From NCBI GenBank assembly GCA_008973525.1, contig WACJ01000516.1:1798001-1862000 (forward strand): 64,000 nt of DNA. The letters are read 5' to 3'. Both the position numbers and the translations under genes were made by a program. Positions 1 through 11,137 of the stretch are shown piece by piece (position 1 is the stretch's first letter; each line of letters starts with the position of its first letter). The notes below the pieces were generated by a model, which ran no database searches, was not told the DNA's origin, and saw only the letters and a program-made list of their open reading frames with translations. Source of the stretch: Stenopsyche tienmushanensis (lineage: Eukaryota > Arthropoda > Insecta > Trichoptera > Stenopsychidae).

Positions 1-1715
1 CAATTTGGATGAAATTCAACCCAGTTTTCCTGTTTTTTTCCTCTCGAAATAAATTTGAATAGGATACGTATTATTTAAGAAAACTTCTTGAAAGTCAGCA
101 GGGGTTGTGTGAGTTGTTGAACACGTTGAAACTGGAAAATGGCATTAGATCTCTCGCACATGTCAAGGCCAGATTTAGTTCAAAACTATTTTAGCGGCGT
201 GAATGAATTGCGCTTATCTGTTTTTGTATCGCTTGTAGCGTTTAGCGCGACGTTGAGTGAATCCGAACACAATGGAAACATTATTTTCAGGACTGAGAAT
301 ATTTTCGCTTCAATATACACCATTGAATGCTGGATTATTTGACACTTCTCACTTAGTGTGATTTCAATGGGCAATGATCGATGGTGGAACATGCGGATAA
401 AATTTGCAAAAAATACATTTACGGCTTGATAGATGGTCCATATCGCATTTCGTTTGTATATCTCTAGTAACCAAGATATCCATTTATTCATGATGTACAT
501 TCATGAATGGCTCAGCCCAAGGCATCGAAAGTGTTATAAGTGTTGTTTATTTTCTTCCCCGACATCCATTACACATTTGCGGTAATTCCTTAATGCATAT
601 ACATTTAGGGAACTTTGCCAAAGCATATATTTTTTTTTGCACGCAAAAAATCACGTTATAGTGCGTGAACTTTGCATTAAGACGTAATGCGTGTATATTT
701 TCGTGCTCTTATTTATCTGGGGATTCGAGCAATAATGAAAGGTTAAGTGTTTATACGAAAGAAGTTGTAAACCCTTTTCTTCCCGTGTGTTTACCTGTTT
801 CATTAATTTAGTTTATCCTTCGAACATGCTCGGTGTTCGAATCGTTAAAAAGGAAGAGCACATATACGGAAGGCTTTGTCTTTCCTTCCTCTACAAAAGG
901 AAAACAGGATGTGAAAAACAAACACTAGGCAGACGAGAGCGCATGCGCACGCCACTTTTCTTTTCGGGCATGCGCTCCATATGAATAATTCTGTTAGGGA
1001 ACTGATTTCATTCGAATTAATATTATGTATTATTAATAATTCAATTTAGTAAAAATACAAATAACGAGATGAAAAACAACTTATTTTTGCCATTTTGTGC
1101 ATGCCAAAATCGGAATGCAGACATGTAGGAATAAAAATAAGATTATTCTTCTTTGCTAAGAAATTCGCCTTTAAAATATTTTCTGACCATCTTTTTCCTC
1201 CTTTTTGAACTTTCTGCGATCCGATAGTAAACGCACACGCGTGAAGCTATCCGTAGGGCGTATCAGCGTACACGTAGGGCTAGACATGGTGCCACCTGGA
1301 AACTCTAGGTTAAGCCCAAGTAGGCGATTGTAGAATGTAAATTTCATAGATATGGCCTTTTTTCTTAATTTGTTATTAAAAAGAAACCCTATTTATGAAT
1401 TGGATTGCATGTGGCTAAACTGTGATGACGATATTAATACAAGGGTATTTTAAATATAATCCAGAAATTTTGCTGTACAAATTCATTAGTGATATATAGA
1501 TATACAAATGGAGTATCTTATTTTTCTACATAGTTTCCTTCATTAGAAAAACATTTATTGCATATCGCTATTCATTTATAGGAATATAAACAAAGCATTT
1601 ATCTATACTTCGTTCGAAAAGATATTTTCGTTGAATTATTCAGAGAAAACATTGTAAAAAGATCTATTTTGATCAAGAAATATTTGTTGAAAAATTAAGT
1701 CAAAAGGGCTGGAAT
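1..1715. other. AT-rich stretch, no gene seen
   Basis: Probably intron upstream of the L27 exon at 6272. The short open frames here have no recognisable family. A less AT-rich patch around 1225-1335 stands out by base composition but has neither coding structure nor terminal repeats that I can identify. Confidence 0.4.
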
Positions 1716-1797
1716 GGGTCCGCAAAAAATTACTATTCACGAGGGGGTCCGCGAAAAAAAAATACTCAAGAGGGTGTCCGCGAAAGAATTTTTGCAA
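1716..1797 (+). repeat. GGGTCCGCG tandem cluster, hAT-type terminal sequence (left copy)
   Basis: Three units beginning GGGTCCGC or a close variant start near 1716, 1745 and 1774, at a 29-base period. Each is followed by an A-rich run and CACGAG or CAAGAG. The same motif recurs in the same orientation at 2870-2940, where it runs into a hAT-like end. Subterminal repeats of this kind are typical of hAT elements. This copy lacks a recognisable terminal repeat and is probably a truncated element end. Confidence 0.5.
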
Positions 1798-2395
1798 ATT
1801 AAAAAAAACTTGATTCATTCATACTGTAATGGTATTATATATCTAATTTCCCCCTTTTTTATTTTATTATTACTTTTATTCGTCGTTATTCTCTACATGT
1901 TGTTGTAGAATAGTCTGCAAATTCCGTTCAATTTTCGTTCTTAATTTTTTGTCATCAATGATGCTACTCAGTCATCCACTTGGCTTATTTTAATAAATTT
2001 TAATCGCTGAAATTTGTAAATAAGTATCCAACTATTCGTTGACTGTACGAATCCAGATATGTTATTAACTGACCTGGCTCCTTTGGCTCTTTCTGAGTTA
2101 GCTATCTTAGTGTTTATTTGAATAGATTCCAGAAATGAACTTATCGTATTAATTCTTTGGTGAATTTACTTTTAAATACGTTACTAGATGTGCATATACT
2201 TTGAATATCTATATAACATGAGCATTACAATGAAATATATTTACACTATTATTCTTGTCATGCAGAGGAAAACTGAAAGAAATTTGAGATCCATAAGGAG
2301 GATAAAGTTGGCTCTTAAGAGCCTAAGTTATTGATAAAGAATAACGTGTCCTATTCTATGCAATATGATCCATGTTGATCGTATATTATGTGACA

Positions 2396-2739
2396 TCATA
2401 GAGCAGGGATGTCCAACCGGTCGATCCCGATCGACCGGTCGATCTTTAAGCAAAATTTGGTCGATCCCGACGACTTCCGTGAATTTTGAAAAAAAAATAT
2501 ATTACTTTATATAAATATATTTACAACCGACGATGAAAAATAAAATCCCGGAGATCGAACTCTTTAACTCGACTTGATTCGTGTTTATCTGCTAATTTGA
2601 GTTTTAAGTTTGAAGAAAGAAAAAAGAAATACCTTAAATAAATTTCCTATAAAAATCATACTTGAAGTCGATCCCGAGACAATTTTAAATTGAAAAGTAG
2701 CTCCCAAGACAAAAAAGGTTGGACAACCTTGTCATAGAG
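2396..2739. mobile_element. Complete non-autonomous hAT element (MITE) with 8-bp TSD
   Basis: The element is 2404-2731, 328 bp. It starts CAGGGATGTCCAACC and ends with the inverted partner GGTTGGACAACCTTG. It is flanked by a perfect 8-bp direct repeat, TCATAGAG, at 2396-2403 and 2732-2739. The CAG start, imperfect terminal inverted repeats and 8-bp duplication are hallmarks of the hAT superfamily. There is no transposase frame inside, so it would have moved in trans. Just inside the left end (2417-2438) is a palindrome with two 10-base arms, CCGGTCGATC and GATCGACCGG, around two bases. GATCGA motifs recur toward both ends. Confidence 0.88.
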
Positions 2740-2865
2740 TAACAAAAATGCGTCTTAAATTGAAAGCGGTGGCACTATGTAGATTTTTAATATTTGACTG
2801 AGAAATATTTGAAAAATCGTGTCTTAAAGAACGAGGTAAAATGATAGGACGGGGCAAAGGATTTA

Positions 2866-2969
2866 TATGGGGTCCGCGAAAAATAAAAAGGTTAAAGATG
2901 GGGTCCGCGAAAAATTTTTGCTCAAGAGAGGGTCCGCGGCATTACATAAGTTTAAGAACTGGTATAGAT
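2866..2969 (+). mobile_element. hAT element terminus with GGGTCCGCG subterminal repeats (right copy)
   Basis: Units of GGGTCCGCG lie near 2871, 2902 and 2931 (spacing 29-31) and run into AAGTTTAAGAACTG, ending at 2961. Read on the minus strand this gives CAGTTCTTAAACTT followed by a CCGCGGACCC block, which closely resembles many hAT termini. A possible target site is GTATAGAT at 2962-2969. I found no matching opposite terminus, so this is a truncated or very diverged element. Its relation to the cluster at 1716 (same element or a second copy in the same orientation) is unresolved. Confidence 0.6.
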
Positions 2970-4119
2970 AAATAAAAATAGAAGCATGATGTTAGAATTA
3001 TTTTGTACTTTTATTCATATTATTTAACAATTATAATAAATCTGGTGTATTTTTTTGCGATCTGCGACGGAACTACTTCTTAAAGAGACAATTCTCATTA
3101 GTCCTTAAAACGTTTATCTTCGAACAAATTGAATCACCGATATTATTCGCTACATGCTGATGCTCACTTGAAACGTACTACCGTATCTCTTACCATCTTA
3201 CACAATTGTCATATTAAAACGCGAGATAGTAAATTTCAAAGATCAAAATAAATCGTATATAGTATGTACAGTTGAATACTACTTTATATAAAAAGCAGTT
3301 ATAGAGAAAATTAAACTATCTCGACGTCATTTATTTCGCATATCATACCTATGTATTCCGTAATGTGCTGTCACTTTCATTTCACGACTCGACATTGAAG
3401 TGTCAAGTGCAGAAGACTTGATATAGTGATTCGTCTAAGTATTTCGACGAATTTGGATACAATTTTTTATGAAGATTCATGAGAAATTCAGAAAAATGTC
3501 CTGAATAATAAATACAAATATTTTTATTCGACATCTAGCGATACATTTTACAAGTTTTAATTAAATTATTATTAGGTTATAATGCATAAATATTTTTGAA
3601 TTGAATGCCTATTTTAGTATAAATTATTTCATCATGTATTTAAAATATTTTTAGTGACATCTATATTTATTTCTTTGGAAACTTAATTATTAGTATAGTG
3701 ACATCTATGTATGAATATATAAAAAGGTATTTAAATTCAAAGAGAAATTTCTTCAAAATGTAACCAATATTCGAACCATACAGGCTGAAATAATATTATT
3801 TAAATTAAATAAAAGCTTCATGTACGTTGTATAGATGTCGCATTTTTTTGATAAAATAATTTTATTTTCGAGAAAACTACTTGATATTTTCTTCTCATAA
3901 TAAATCCATCGCATATTTTCCCTAATTATTCAGATTTTTTTCCATACGTCATTCCAACAATGAATGCTCAAACGACGTTCAAGTCGACGGATGTGTTTAA
4001 ATCCTTCCAACGATCCACTAAATTTGAATGCGGATCACCATCTATGATATACATTCAAATGTTTGCAGCATGTAATGTTTGAAAGCCTGTATTATTACTC
4101 TTCGTAAAATTTTATTTCC
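2970..4119. other. AT-rich stretch with repeated AGTGACATCT motif
   Basis: No gene is seen. The decamer AGTGACATCT occurs at 3653-3662 and 3697-3706 in direct orientation. It is inverted as AGATGTCACT at 4559-4568, and shorter related pieces (GACATCTA) occur near 3529 and, inverted, near 3833. These could be decayed terminal repeats of a small element spanning roughly 3.65-4.57 kb, but no target duplication is convincing. Confidence 0.3.
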
Positions 4120-4568
4120 TAAAATACATTGTGATTCAAGCCTTTAGTCAATTTCGCGCGTGGGACACGTTTCTTATGTCGACGATATCCGTTTACCATC
4201 AGAACGTCGCCAGCGCGAAATATGATATATTTACAAATAAAAATGGAAATCATAGAAAGAGTTAAAGCTGATAGAAAAGTGCCGAAACACGCGGTTGGTA
4301 TAATAAACCCTAATGGTACAAATTTGTTAAGCATATTTCTCAATCCTTTTTTTTTAAAAACTGCAGGAATATTCATCACTACATCGTTTGTCCTATTATA
4401 AGTATATAAGCGTATGCTATATGATAATTTTCGCTGCGATTTTCAATATGACTCAAAATCGCTTTCTTCTTCGGAAAATATATATTATACCCAGTATCAA
4501 TGTCATAATTGTTTAATGTAGATTTTCTCTTTCCAACAATATAATTCATAATTAGTAAAGATGTCACT
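4119..4568 (-). other. Dispersed repeat, copy A, with two adjoining minus-strand open frames
   Basis: Two minus-strand open frames abut here, 62 codons at 4379-4567 followed by 86 codons at 4119-4379. I recognise neither. The second holds a hydrophobic stretch near its middle and a basic tail. Within the first, 4420-4480 matches 46219-46279 at about four bases in five over 61 bases in the same orientation, so this is a repeated sequence and probably part of an unidentified mobile element. An inverted AGTGACATCT motif sits at the upper edge (4559-4568). Confidence 0.4.
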
Positions 4569-6250
4569 TATTTAAAAAAAATCACAAAATTGCGACTGTT
4601 TAAAAAAAATCAGTCAAGTCATTTTTGGACCATATTTTATCAGTTTTAATTTTTTTTTAAATAGTAAAAAAATAAATTTTGACATAAATCTTGTTGGAAT
4701 AATAGTGGGTTATATAGAAAAGATTCGTACCCAGTTTGATGTTAATGAATTAATTAAAATTTGCGATGTGATGTCAACCGTGTCGAAAAAAGTAGTTTTA
4801 GAGAAAACGCGTTAATTTATAATTTATTTCCTATTTTGTCCAAAATATCTCGATACGTACAAGAAAAAAGCATAATTTCGAAATCGCACGAAAAGAGGTT
4901 TGAGTGTATAATAATTATAATTGTAATTGATTTAATAATACTTTATTTGATTATAATTAATATAAGACAATTGTCCCTTTTTTGATTCTATGTTTTACAA
5001 TTAGCTAAAATGAAAACTTATTTTTTTATTTTAAAAATTGGTTATATAAAAGATCATTTAAAAAGCCTTCATAGTCAGTCGAGTAGTTGGTTCGTTATCC
5101 CTGATATAGAGTCTATACCATTAATTCAATTCGCAGTCATGTATATAACTTTTCCCGTGAATGGATATTGAATAGGTTCTAGTTTTGCAGTGAACTGCAT
5201 GTGGTTGCACTATTATAATGATGATATAAATTGATGGATTAGAATTTAATCATTACATGAACGGATATATTTTTTGTCGATAGGCATTTATATTTGTGGA
5301 GATTTATTGTAACGTATAATATCCAAGAAATAGTAATTGCAAAAATAGCTGCCTTATTTTACATATTTTTTGAAGTGATGGCTATTAAAAACTATGCTAT
5401 TTTCATCGTCGTTCTATTTTTCGAATGGGAATCATGAGTAAATCCGCCATAAGCCTTCAATACAGTGTACACAATAATAAAAGGATGATTGAAAAAGACA
5501 AAAGGTCTGTGCAAATAAATAAACGCAAATAAAATTTTCCGGATAAATCGATTGCCTGCAAAAAAAGCTCCAGTTTTATCGCGGCTTTTCTATTTCCACT
5601 CGGGAAAATCGCAGAAAAACAATAAAAGCGAGACGCAATCGTGAATTTACTTAGTCGCATTGGAGCACATTAATCACAGCTATTTATGGAAATCTTCAAA
5701 ACTAAATTATCAATTTATTATATGGTTGGAGTTGAGAACAAAGTTATAGAATGTGCATAGTTGACTCATTAAAAAAATTACGATTGGAAGATTGTTGTTC
5801 CATGATAGTTTTCTTGGAAAAAGGCTTAAGAAATTTTGGCTCCAAGGACGAAGTTGAGAAATGGTAACGCTTAAGCCGACCACCAACTTTTCGGTTGAAC
5901 AAAAAGGTAAATTGGTTAAATTCGTTAAAAAGGTTCCACTACTGCGGCTTGCGCTAACTTTCGACTTATTAATAGATTAGAGAGCCGGAAAATAATTATT
6001 CCGAATTTTGGTTAAGTTAAAGATGATTCGGTCCATGTAGGGGCTCGTTTGAAACAATTCGCAAGTCCGTTCTAAATCTGATAAATGAGCTAAACTTTGG
6101 GGATTTAAAACTATGTATTTCTCATTGTGCCAATGTCGGGTGCGTTATTTCTAAGTTAAAGATCAAAAGTTATAGAAACATCGTACTCCTAATGTACTTT
6201 GGCGGAATTGCCCAATTAGTGTCTTCATTTGTGTTCACGTAGCTATAATT
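4569..6250. other. AT-rich stretch, no gene seen (intron upstream of L27 exon)
   Basis: I looked here for the preceding exon of a CASK-type gene (first L27 helices) and found nothing with splice sites and a coherent reading frame. Short open frames at 4761 and 5457 have no recognisable family. Confidence 0.4.
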
Positions 6251-6271
6251 TATTTAATTGCTTTGTTGTAG

Positions 6272-6421
6272 TTATACGACCGAATTGGCAGTCGTGTGGT
6301 GGTAGCAGGACGTGCTCCAGCTCCTGATGCATCAGCTCGCTGTCGGGATCTTGTTGCGAGACTACGAAATTCGCGACATTCTGCAGAACTTCGAGATTTA
6401 CTTACCAGGCCGCATTTAAGG
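6272..6421 (+). CDS. CASK: Internal exon of a MAGUK scaffold protein, L27 region; best match CASK
   Basis: CASK is a membrane-associated scaffold with a CaM-kinase-like domain, tandem L27 domains, PDZ, SH3 and guanylate-kinase domains. It acts at synapses and epithelial junctions, where its L27 domains bind partners such as Lin-7 and Mint/SAP97-type proteins. This exon has an acceptor with a T-rich tract ending TTGTAG at 6271 and a strong donor, AGG|GTGAGT, after 6421. It is open for 50 codons in phase 0-0. The peptide starts LYDRIGSRVV, continues with a basic helix containing RCRDLVARLR and ends SAELRDLLTRPHLR. From memory, human CASK has LYDKI at the same place and ends this segment with AKELKRILTQPHF, just before the ALLQTHD motif. 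The exon is markedly richer in GC than its surroundings. The L27 assignment is firmer than the choice of CASK over another MAGUK (MPP type). It could be an isolated duplicated exon, but the intact frame and splice sites argue for function. Confidence 0.75.
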
Positions 6422-8097
6422 GTGAGTGACTTTATGAATTTTACAAACACACTTCCGAAGCGTCTTAAGACGTCAGAAAGCGTAGTTTTGGAAACGACAT
6501 TTTAATTGAAACGACCCGACTCTGACGAGAACTTCCAAAATTAAACATTTGTGGGAGGAACATTATGAAATTCAACTTTAAGCGGTTTAAATTCTAAGGC
6601 TTCGCTATAAACATTTGCTATGTCAAATATATCTCAAAGCATATCTTATAGCATCCTACCCTCTCCGATATGATTGTTTTAATAAAAAGGAACCTTTTGC
6701 AGCTACAAAACCATCTATATACCAATTACTTTATGTATCATTTCCAACGATAGTCCTTTGTAAGTTTTAAAAGCTATCCAAAAAGATCTTGGGATTTCGT
6801 GAATGGTATCCGCAATCATAATTCGTGGTCAACCCCTTTGTTTCATTTATTCAAAGAAGTTTATGGAAATAGTATTGCGAATTTGCCTTTTATACACTCG
6901 CATAGAAACAACGTTTCGTAACGTCCTTCAAATTAAATATAACGGATTTGCGTGAAGGATAAGTCGACGTGTCCTTAAAATATACAGTCAATATAAAAAA
7001 AAACTATGATGTAAACCGTAAATTTGACCGCTCGAGCGCTATTTACCGAGGATTTAAGGTTAGCCCAGGTTCTTTATACTGGTCATTAACTTCAGCTTTT
7101 CGTTACTTTTCCTCTTTCGCATATATTCGCCTGAGAAATCGTAAAATTGACATAAAATCACATCATATTTCGACGAAGGAACCTCAAAGGATATCCTTCA
7201 ATATTCCGTTCGGTAGTCGCTTCGATATCGCACAAAATCCTTACAAAAAGCATACGCTGAAAATAATATATATAAATCACGAGAAATGTCACTTATTCAG
7301 TGAGCAAATATGAAATATTGAATTGCGAATTCGGCTCTGGATGTATTTTGTCTTAAATCCTTATTATTCCGATTCAAAGCGCTTTAATTATGTTATTCAG
7401 TGACTTTGTCCATATAATATTATCCCAAAAAATATCAAATTGGTATCAATTCAATATTAGTAATAATAAAAATATCATATAATAACGATATTAGACAATC
7501 AGGAGCTTCAAGAAAAATTGGATAATTAATTTTAAAAAGTCGTAAGTGAACCTCTCAGATTTTACGAGAGGATATTTGAGTGGTCATTCACATATTCAAA
7601 AACCCCACTCAGGCTAAAGCCGTAGAATCCTTCAACTCGGTTTTGATTAATCCGAGCATCCTTAAAAAGATATAAATATCTTAAATAATGTAATAGGTCG
7701 TTTTATGACTTGAATAATCATGTTAATTTTAGCGGTGTGAATCGCATTCTCCATATAAAAATACAAATATAATTACATATCTATAATGGACACATATGTA
7801 TAATGGAATGATAGCTTTATTTTATTAATACCGTTAAGATATATACATAAAATTATAGTATATTATAATAGAGTATTAATTTAAACAGTTTACTAAAATA
7901 CTCCATTATATATTCGGCAAAACGTGCTTGATATCGTCCAAGCGATTAAAGCACAGAAGCAGCCAACCCAAATATTCGTTGGATCGATTTTCAATACTTC
8001 AATCTAACATTATTTTCCGACATAATCACGTTTGACTTGGACGATGACGGTGAGTCTGGTGATAAACGTACCGCATGCTTTTCAAAAGTGGCTTTCT
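6422..8097. other. Intronic AT-rich stretch
   Basis: No exon or element is recognised. The 114-codon open frame at 6969-7313 has no family I know and no splice context. Three short stem-loops lie in close succession at 7550-7660 (CCTCTC/GAGAGG, GAGTGG/CCACTC, CTCGG/CCGAG). Confidence 0.35.
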
Positions 8098-8528
8098 GAA
8101 ATTCTCTATATATTTCAATATCTGATTCATATGCGATCTTCAATAGTTATTCTTCTTAATTTATCAAAGGATACAAGGCTTTTCTAAGGAAAATATTTTT
8201 TATATAGTGGTTTTCTATTTGTCTTTTGTACATAAAGTTAAGATAGGACATTTTAGATTGTTTCATGTAGAAAAGAATATATTTTTTAATATGGAATTTA
8301 GGTAATTTCTTCAAATTCAATCCCTCATTGGTGTCTCTGCAGGACTTTGTTAATTGCCTCAGTATTTACTATTTTCAAATCCTGAAAATCCGGCTCGACA
8401 CGATCTTCCAAATTTGTTGTAACGGCGATTTTTCTTACACAATCTGGATTTGAATTCGATTTTTGAAGAGGAATTTTTAGATGAATGCTAAGTGGTATTG
8501 ATTTTATTCAGTTACCAACAAGTCGACT
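8098..8528 (-). mobile_element. tRNA-derived SINE, near full length, minus strand
   Basis: On the minus strand the order of parts matches the SINE at 22774-23217. A head contains ACTTGTTGGTA. It is followed by ATTCAAATCCAGATTGTG (tRNA B-box region), then a body with AAATACTGAGGCAATTAAC and GTCCTGCAGAGAC, and the phrase GATTGAATTTG. Next comes a tail with CCTATCTTAACTTTA and GAAAACCAC, and last GAAGATCGC. The sequence has drifted noticeably, which suggests an old insertion. No clear target duplication was found. Confidence 0.7.
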
Positions 8529-10010
8529 TACCCTAATTTCTAAAGTTTTTATTAATATTTTCAAGTAAATATAATTTTTGTAACTCGGTAACATAAGCCT
8601 TGTGAATTTGTAAAACTCTTTACCCCATTCTGAAGTTGTAAACTGATAGGCACTGCAGAGTGAGCATCTGTTTTGACAATTAGGGACGGTTGTGCAGCTT
8701 CCTACTGATATAGCCTCCATCACTGACAACTTCCGGCTTGATTATAGCACTAAACTCCAACATTGTCGACGAAGGGTTGGCTGTAAAGCCTTTTCTTTTC
8801 AATGAAAAAACATGTAACTCTGCATAGTCTTACGCACATCTCTAATTAGCAGACTAAAGCAAACCGTAGATTCCACTACCGCCGTGTATATTTTATGAAT
8901 AAAAATAATTAAAAAGTGTTTTAATTTGACGTTGCTGAAGGAACTGTATTTGTCGAAAGCGCCATAAAATCATTTTAGAGAAAAGAACAAAGTGCGTCAT
9001 AAAACGGGAAGGCTTTTTAATGATAATTTGCTCTGTTTAATGATGATATTAGTTCTCTCGTTCTTCTTGTTCCTCAATTCATTCTCCATCTGTTTCGTTA
9101 ACGAAGATGGAAAATCGATGAAAATATATTTCCAGCAGGAAAAATACGCAAATTGTTACACTTTTGAGATCCCGTCGGATTCTGCTACGTTTTAGTGTTT
9201 ATTTTAATCGAAATGTTAATTAAATTGGATCTTACTCGAGAATATCAAACGGATTGTGATATGAGATTAATTCCACTCTAAATTCTAAAATTGTTGTTTC
9301 TGCGGTACAATTTAATGAAAAGATTGCGTTTTTTATCGCGTTTCCCTAAAATTTTCTTGCGGTGATCCTGCTTGCTTCTGGTAAAAATAATTTTCAGCCT
9401 CATTGTCCTTGCCTTTGTAATATTTGCATTTTAAGCAGGCTTTCTTTAAAGCACAAAAACCGTGAAATGAATCCTTTGCGGGTGTGTAATTAACAACATA
9501 TTTACAATGTACGTTTTGCTTCCTTGTGTATAATGCCAACATCGGTCGGTGTCTTTTGTATGTATGGTCTTTGTGGATGTTTTGATAATAGATGGAAAAC
9601 TTTTGGATGCCAGTGAGAGAGTTTATATTGAATTCAATCGAGCTTAAAAGTCGAGGCTAAAGCTGTTCCGTCCGAATCAGTTCGATACCAGAAATACGAG
9701 TCGAATCGTTTCTTTGTAAAAAGCTTTTTAATTTTTTTATTGTGGTGAAAATCTGTTTTCGCAAATGGTCGCAGAAGAGCTGCACTCTTAGCGATGGGCG
9801 AATATTTTTTCAATGTTTTCAATGAGAGTCCTGGTGAATTTTAAAGCTTTTATTGAGGTCACTCGAATATTCTGGAGTGATTCTCTCGAATCTACGTATA
9901 TTTTCTGGCAATGTCGTTTTCGAGAGCTTTGAGAATGTGAGATAAAAGCTTTTCTTTTAAGATATTTTTTTTATTTAGCTTATAACATATTAATTATAAT
10001 CTTGGGTAGC
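8529..10010. other. Intronic AT-rich stretch
   Basis: Several 60-70 codon open frames occur on both strands (8992, 9333, 9634). None shows a known motif or splice context, so I do not call them genes. Confidence 0.35.
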
Positions 10011-10041
10011 AAACCCTGTCTGTAGCAAACAGACAGGGTTT
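10011..10041. repeat. Perfect 13-bp hairpin
   Basis: Arms AAACCCTGTCTGT (10011-10023) and ACAGACAGGGTTT (10029-10041) are exact inverted copies around the five-base loop AGCAA. A second perfect hairpin follows 88 bases later at 10129-10160. Confidence 0.75.
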
Positions 10042-10128
10042 TGTCGACATTTTTTAATAAAAAATCTGTTAACAGATTCTGCTTCGGCTTTTCGGCATAT
10101 CAATTATCGGACATAGTCGATCTTCATT

Positions 10129-10160
10129 GGAGATTCTATAGGAATTATTATAGAATCTCC
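10129..10160. repeat. Perfect 12-bp hairpin
   Basis: Arms GGAGATTCTATA (10129-10140) and TATAGAATCTCC (10149-10160) are exact inverted copies around an eight-base loop. Together with the hairpin at 10011-10041 this makes a compact foldback region of 150 bases with no gene. Confidence 0.75.
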
Positions 10161-11137
10161 TCTATTATGGCAGTTGCAATTATTTTTTTGGCTGTTGCAA
10201 AAAAATATTTTTGTGAATACTATCATTCGAAAAATACAAAACTGTTTTTGGTAAATATTTGACTATAGCACTGTGTATGATTAGTCAACTTTGATTATCT
10301 AAAACTGGCCTAAACAATAAATTGCTTATTAATGTAAAAAATGTTTTGTGAAATTATATCTCAAGTTTATACAAATACCAATATTAAGGACAAAGTTTAC
10401 TTGAAATTCAATCTATGAAATATAACTGCATTTACCGCTAAAATGGTTTACTGAAAACCGGCAATGCATTTCCTGGTAATATGCCAGGAATAACTTATAT
10501 TAACCTTATGACTTTAATGTCTTCGATATACCAACAATTTAGGGTACTTGAATTTTAATAAATATGGATAAGCTGTTAGAATTGAATATTGTATAGTATA
10601 TATGTAACCCTAATATAAGTATCGAAAAGAAAACATGACAATATTTGTGCCAAAATCTATCCACATGAAATAAATAATTAGCTCTTTCCAGCTTTTTATA
10701 TGAGACCTATTGCTGATTATTTTTACATGGTTTACATAGCTAAAATTTATTTTAAAAATATGGTCGTTAATCACATCCTCTAGATACAAATCCCATTACA
10801 ACATCCATGTAGCTTGAAAAAATATTTCAAATTTGTTACTGTTAAAGCTGATCTGTAGGTAGTCTCTCGTAACTATATCATCTTGGGTTCAAATTTACAG
10901 GAAGATTTACAAATTTACATTACTGATTTCTAATAAATAATTATCTTTCAACGACGTAATTCGTTCTATATTAACATCTCAAAACGTAATATGTATTTGA
11001 ATTAAATTTTAAATATTGGTTTCATAATTCCATCTTATCTTCAAATGTCCCAATTTTCAACTTTTCGCGAAAGAGAATTATAACTTTATCGTACAAATCG
11101 CTTTTCTTTTGTGTGTTTTGCAAAAAAATGACTAAAC
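10161..11137. other. Intronic AT-rich stretch
   Basis: No exon, element or RNA gene is recognised. A phrase near 10888 (GGGTTCAAATTT) resembles a tRNA B box but lacks a matching A box and cloverleaf. Confidence 0.35.

Noticed and set aside
6250..6450. Minus-strand 66-codon open frame opposite the L27 exon
   Set aside because: It is the shadow of the plus-strand exon; the plus frame has splice sites and L27 motifs.
6969..7313. 114-codon plus-strand frame as a gene
   Set aside because: No family resemblance, no splice or promoter context.
10850..10930. tRNA gene or tRNA-like SINE head around GGGTTCAAATTT
   Set aside because: No A box at the right spacing and no cloverleaf pairing visible.
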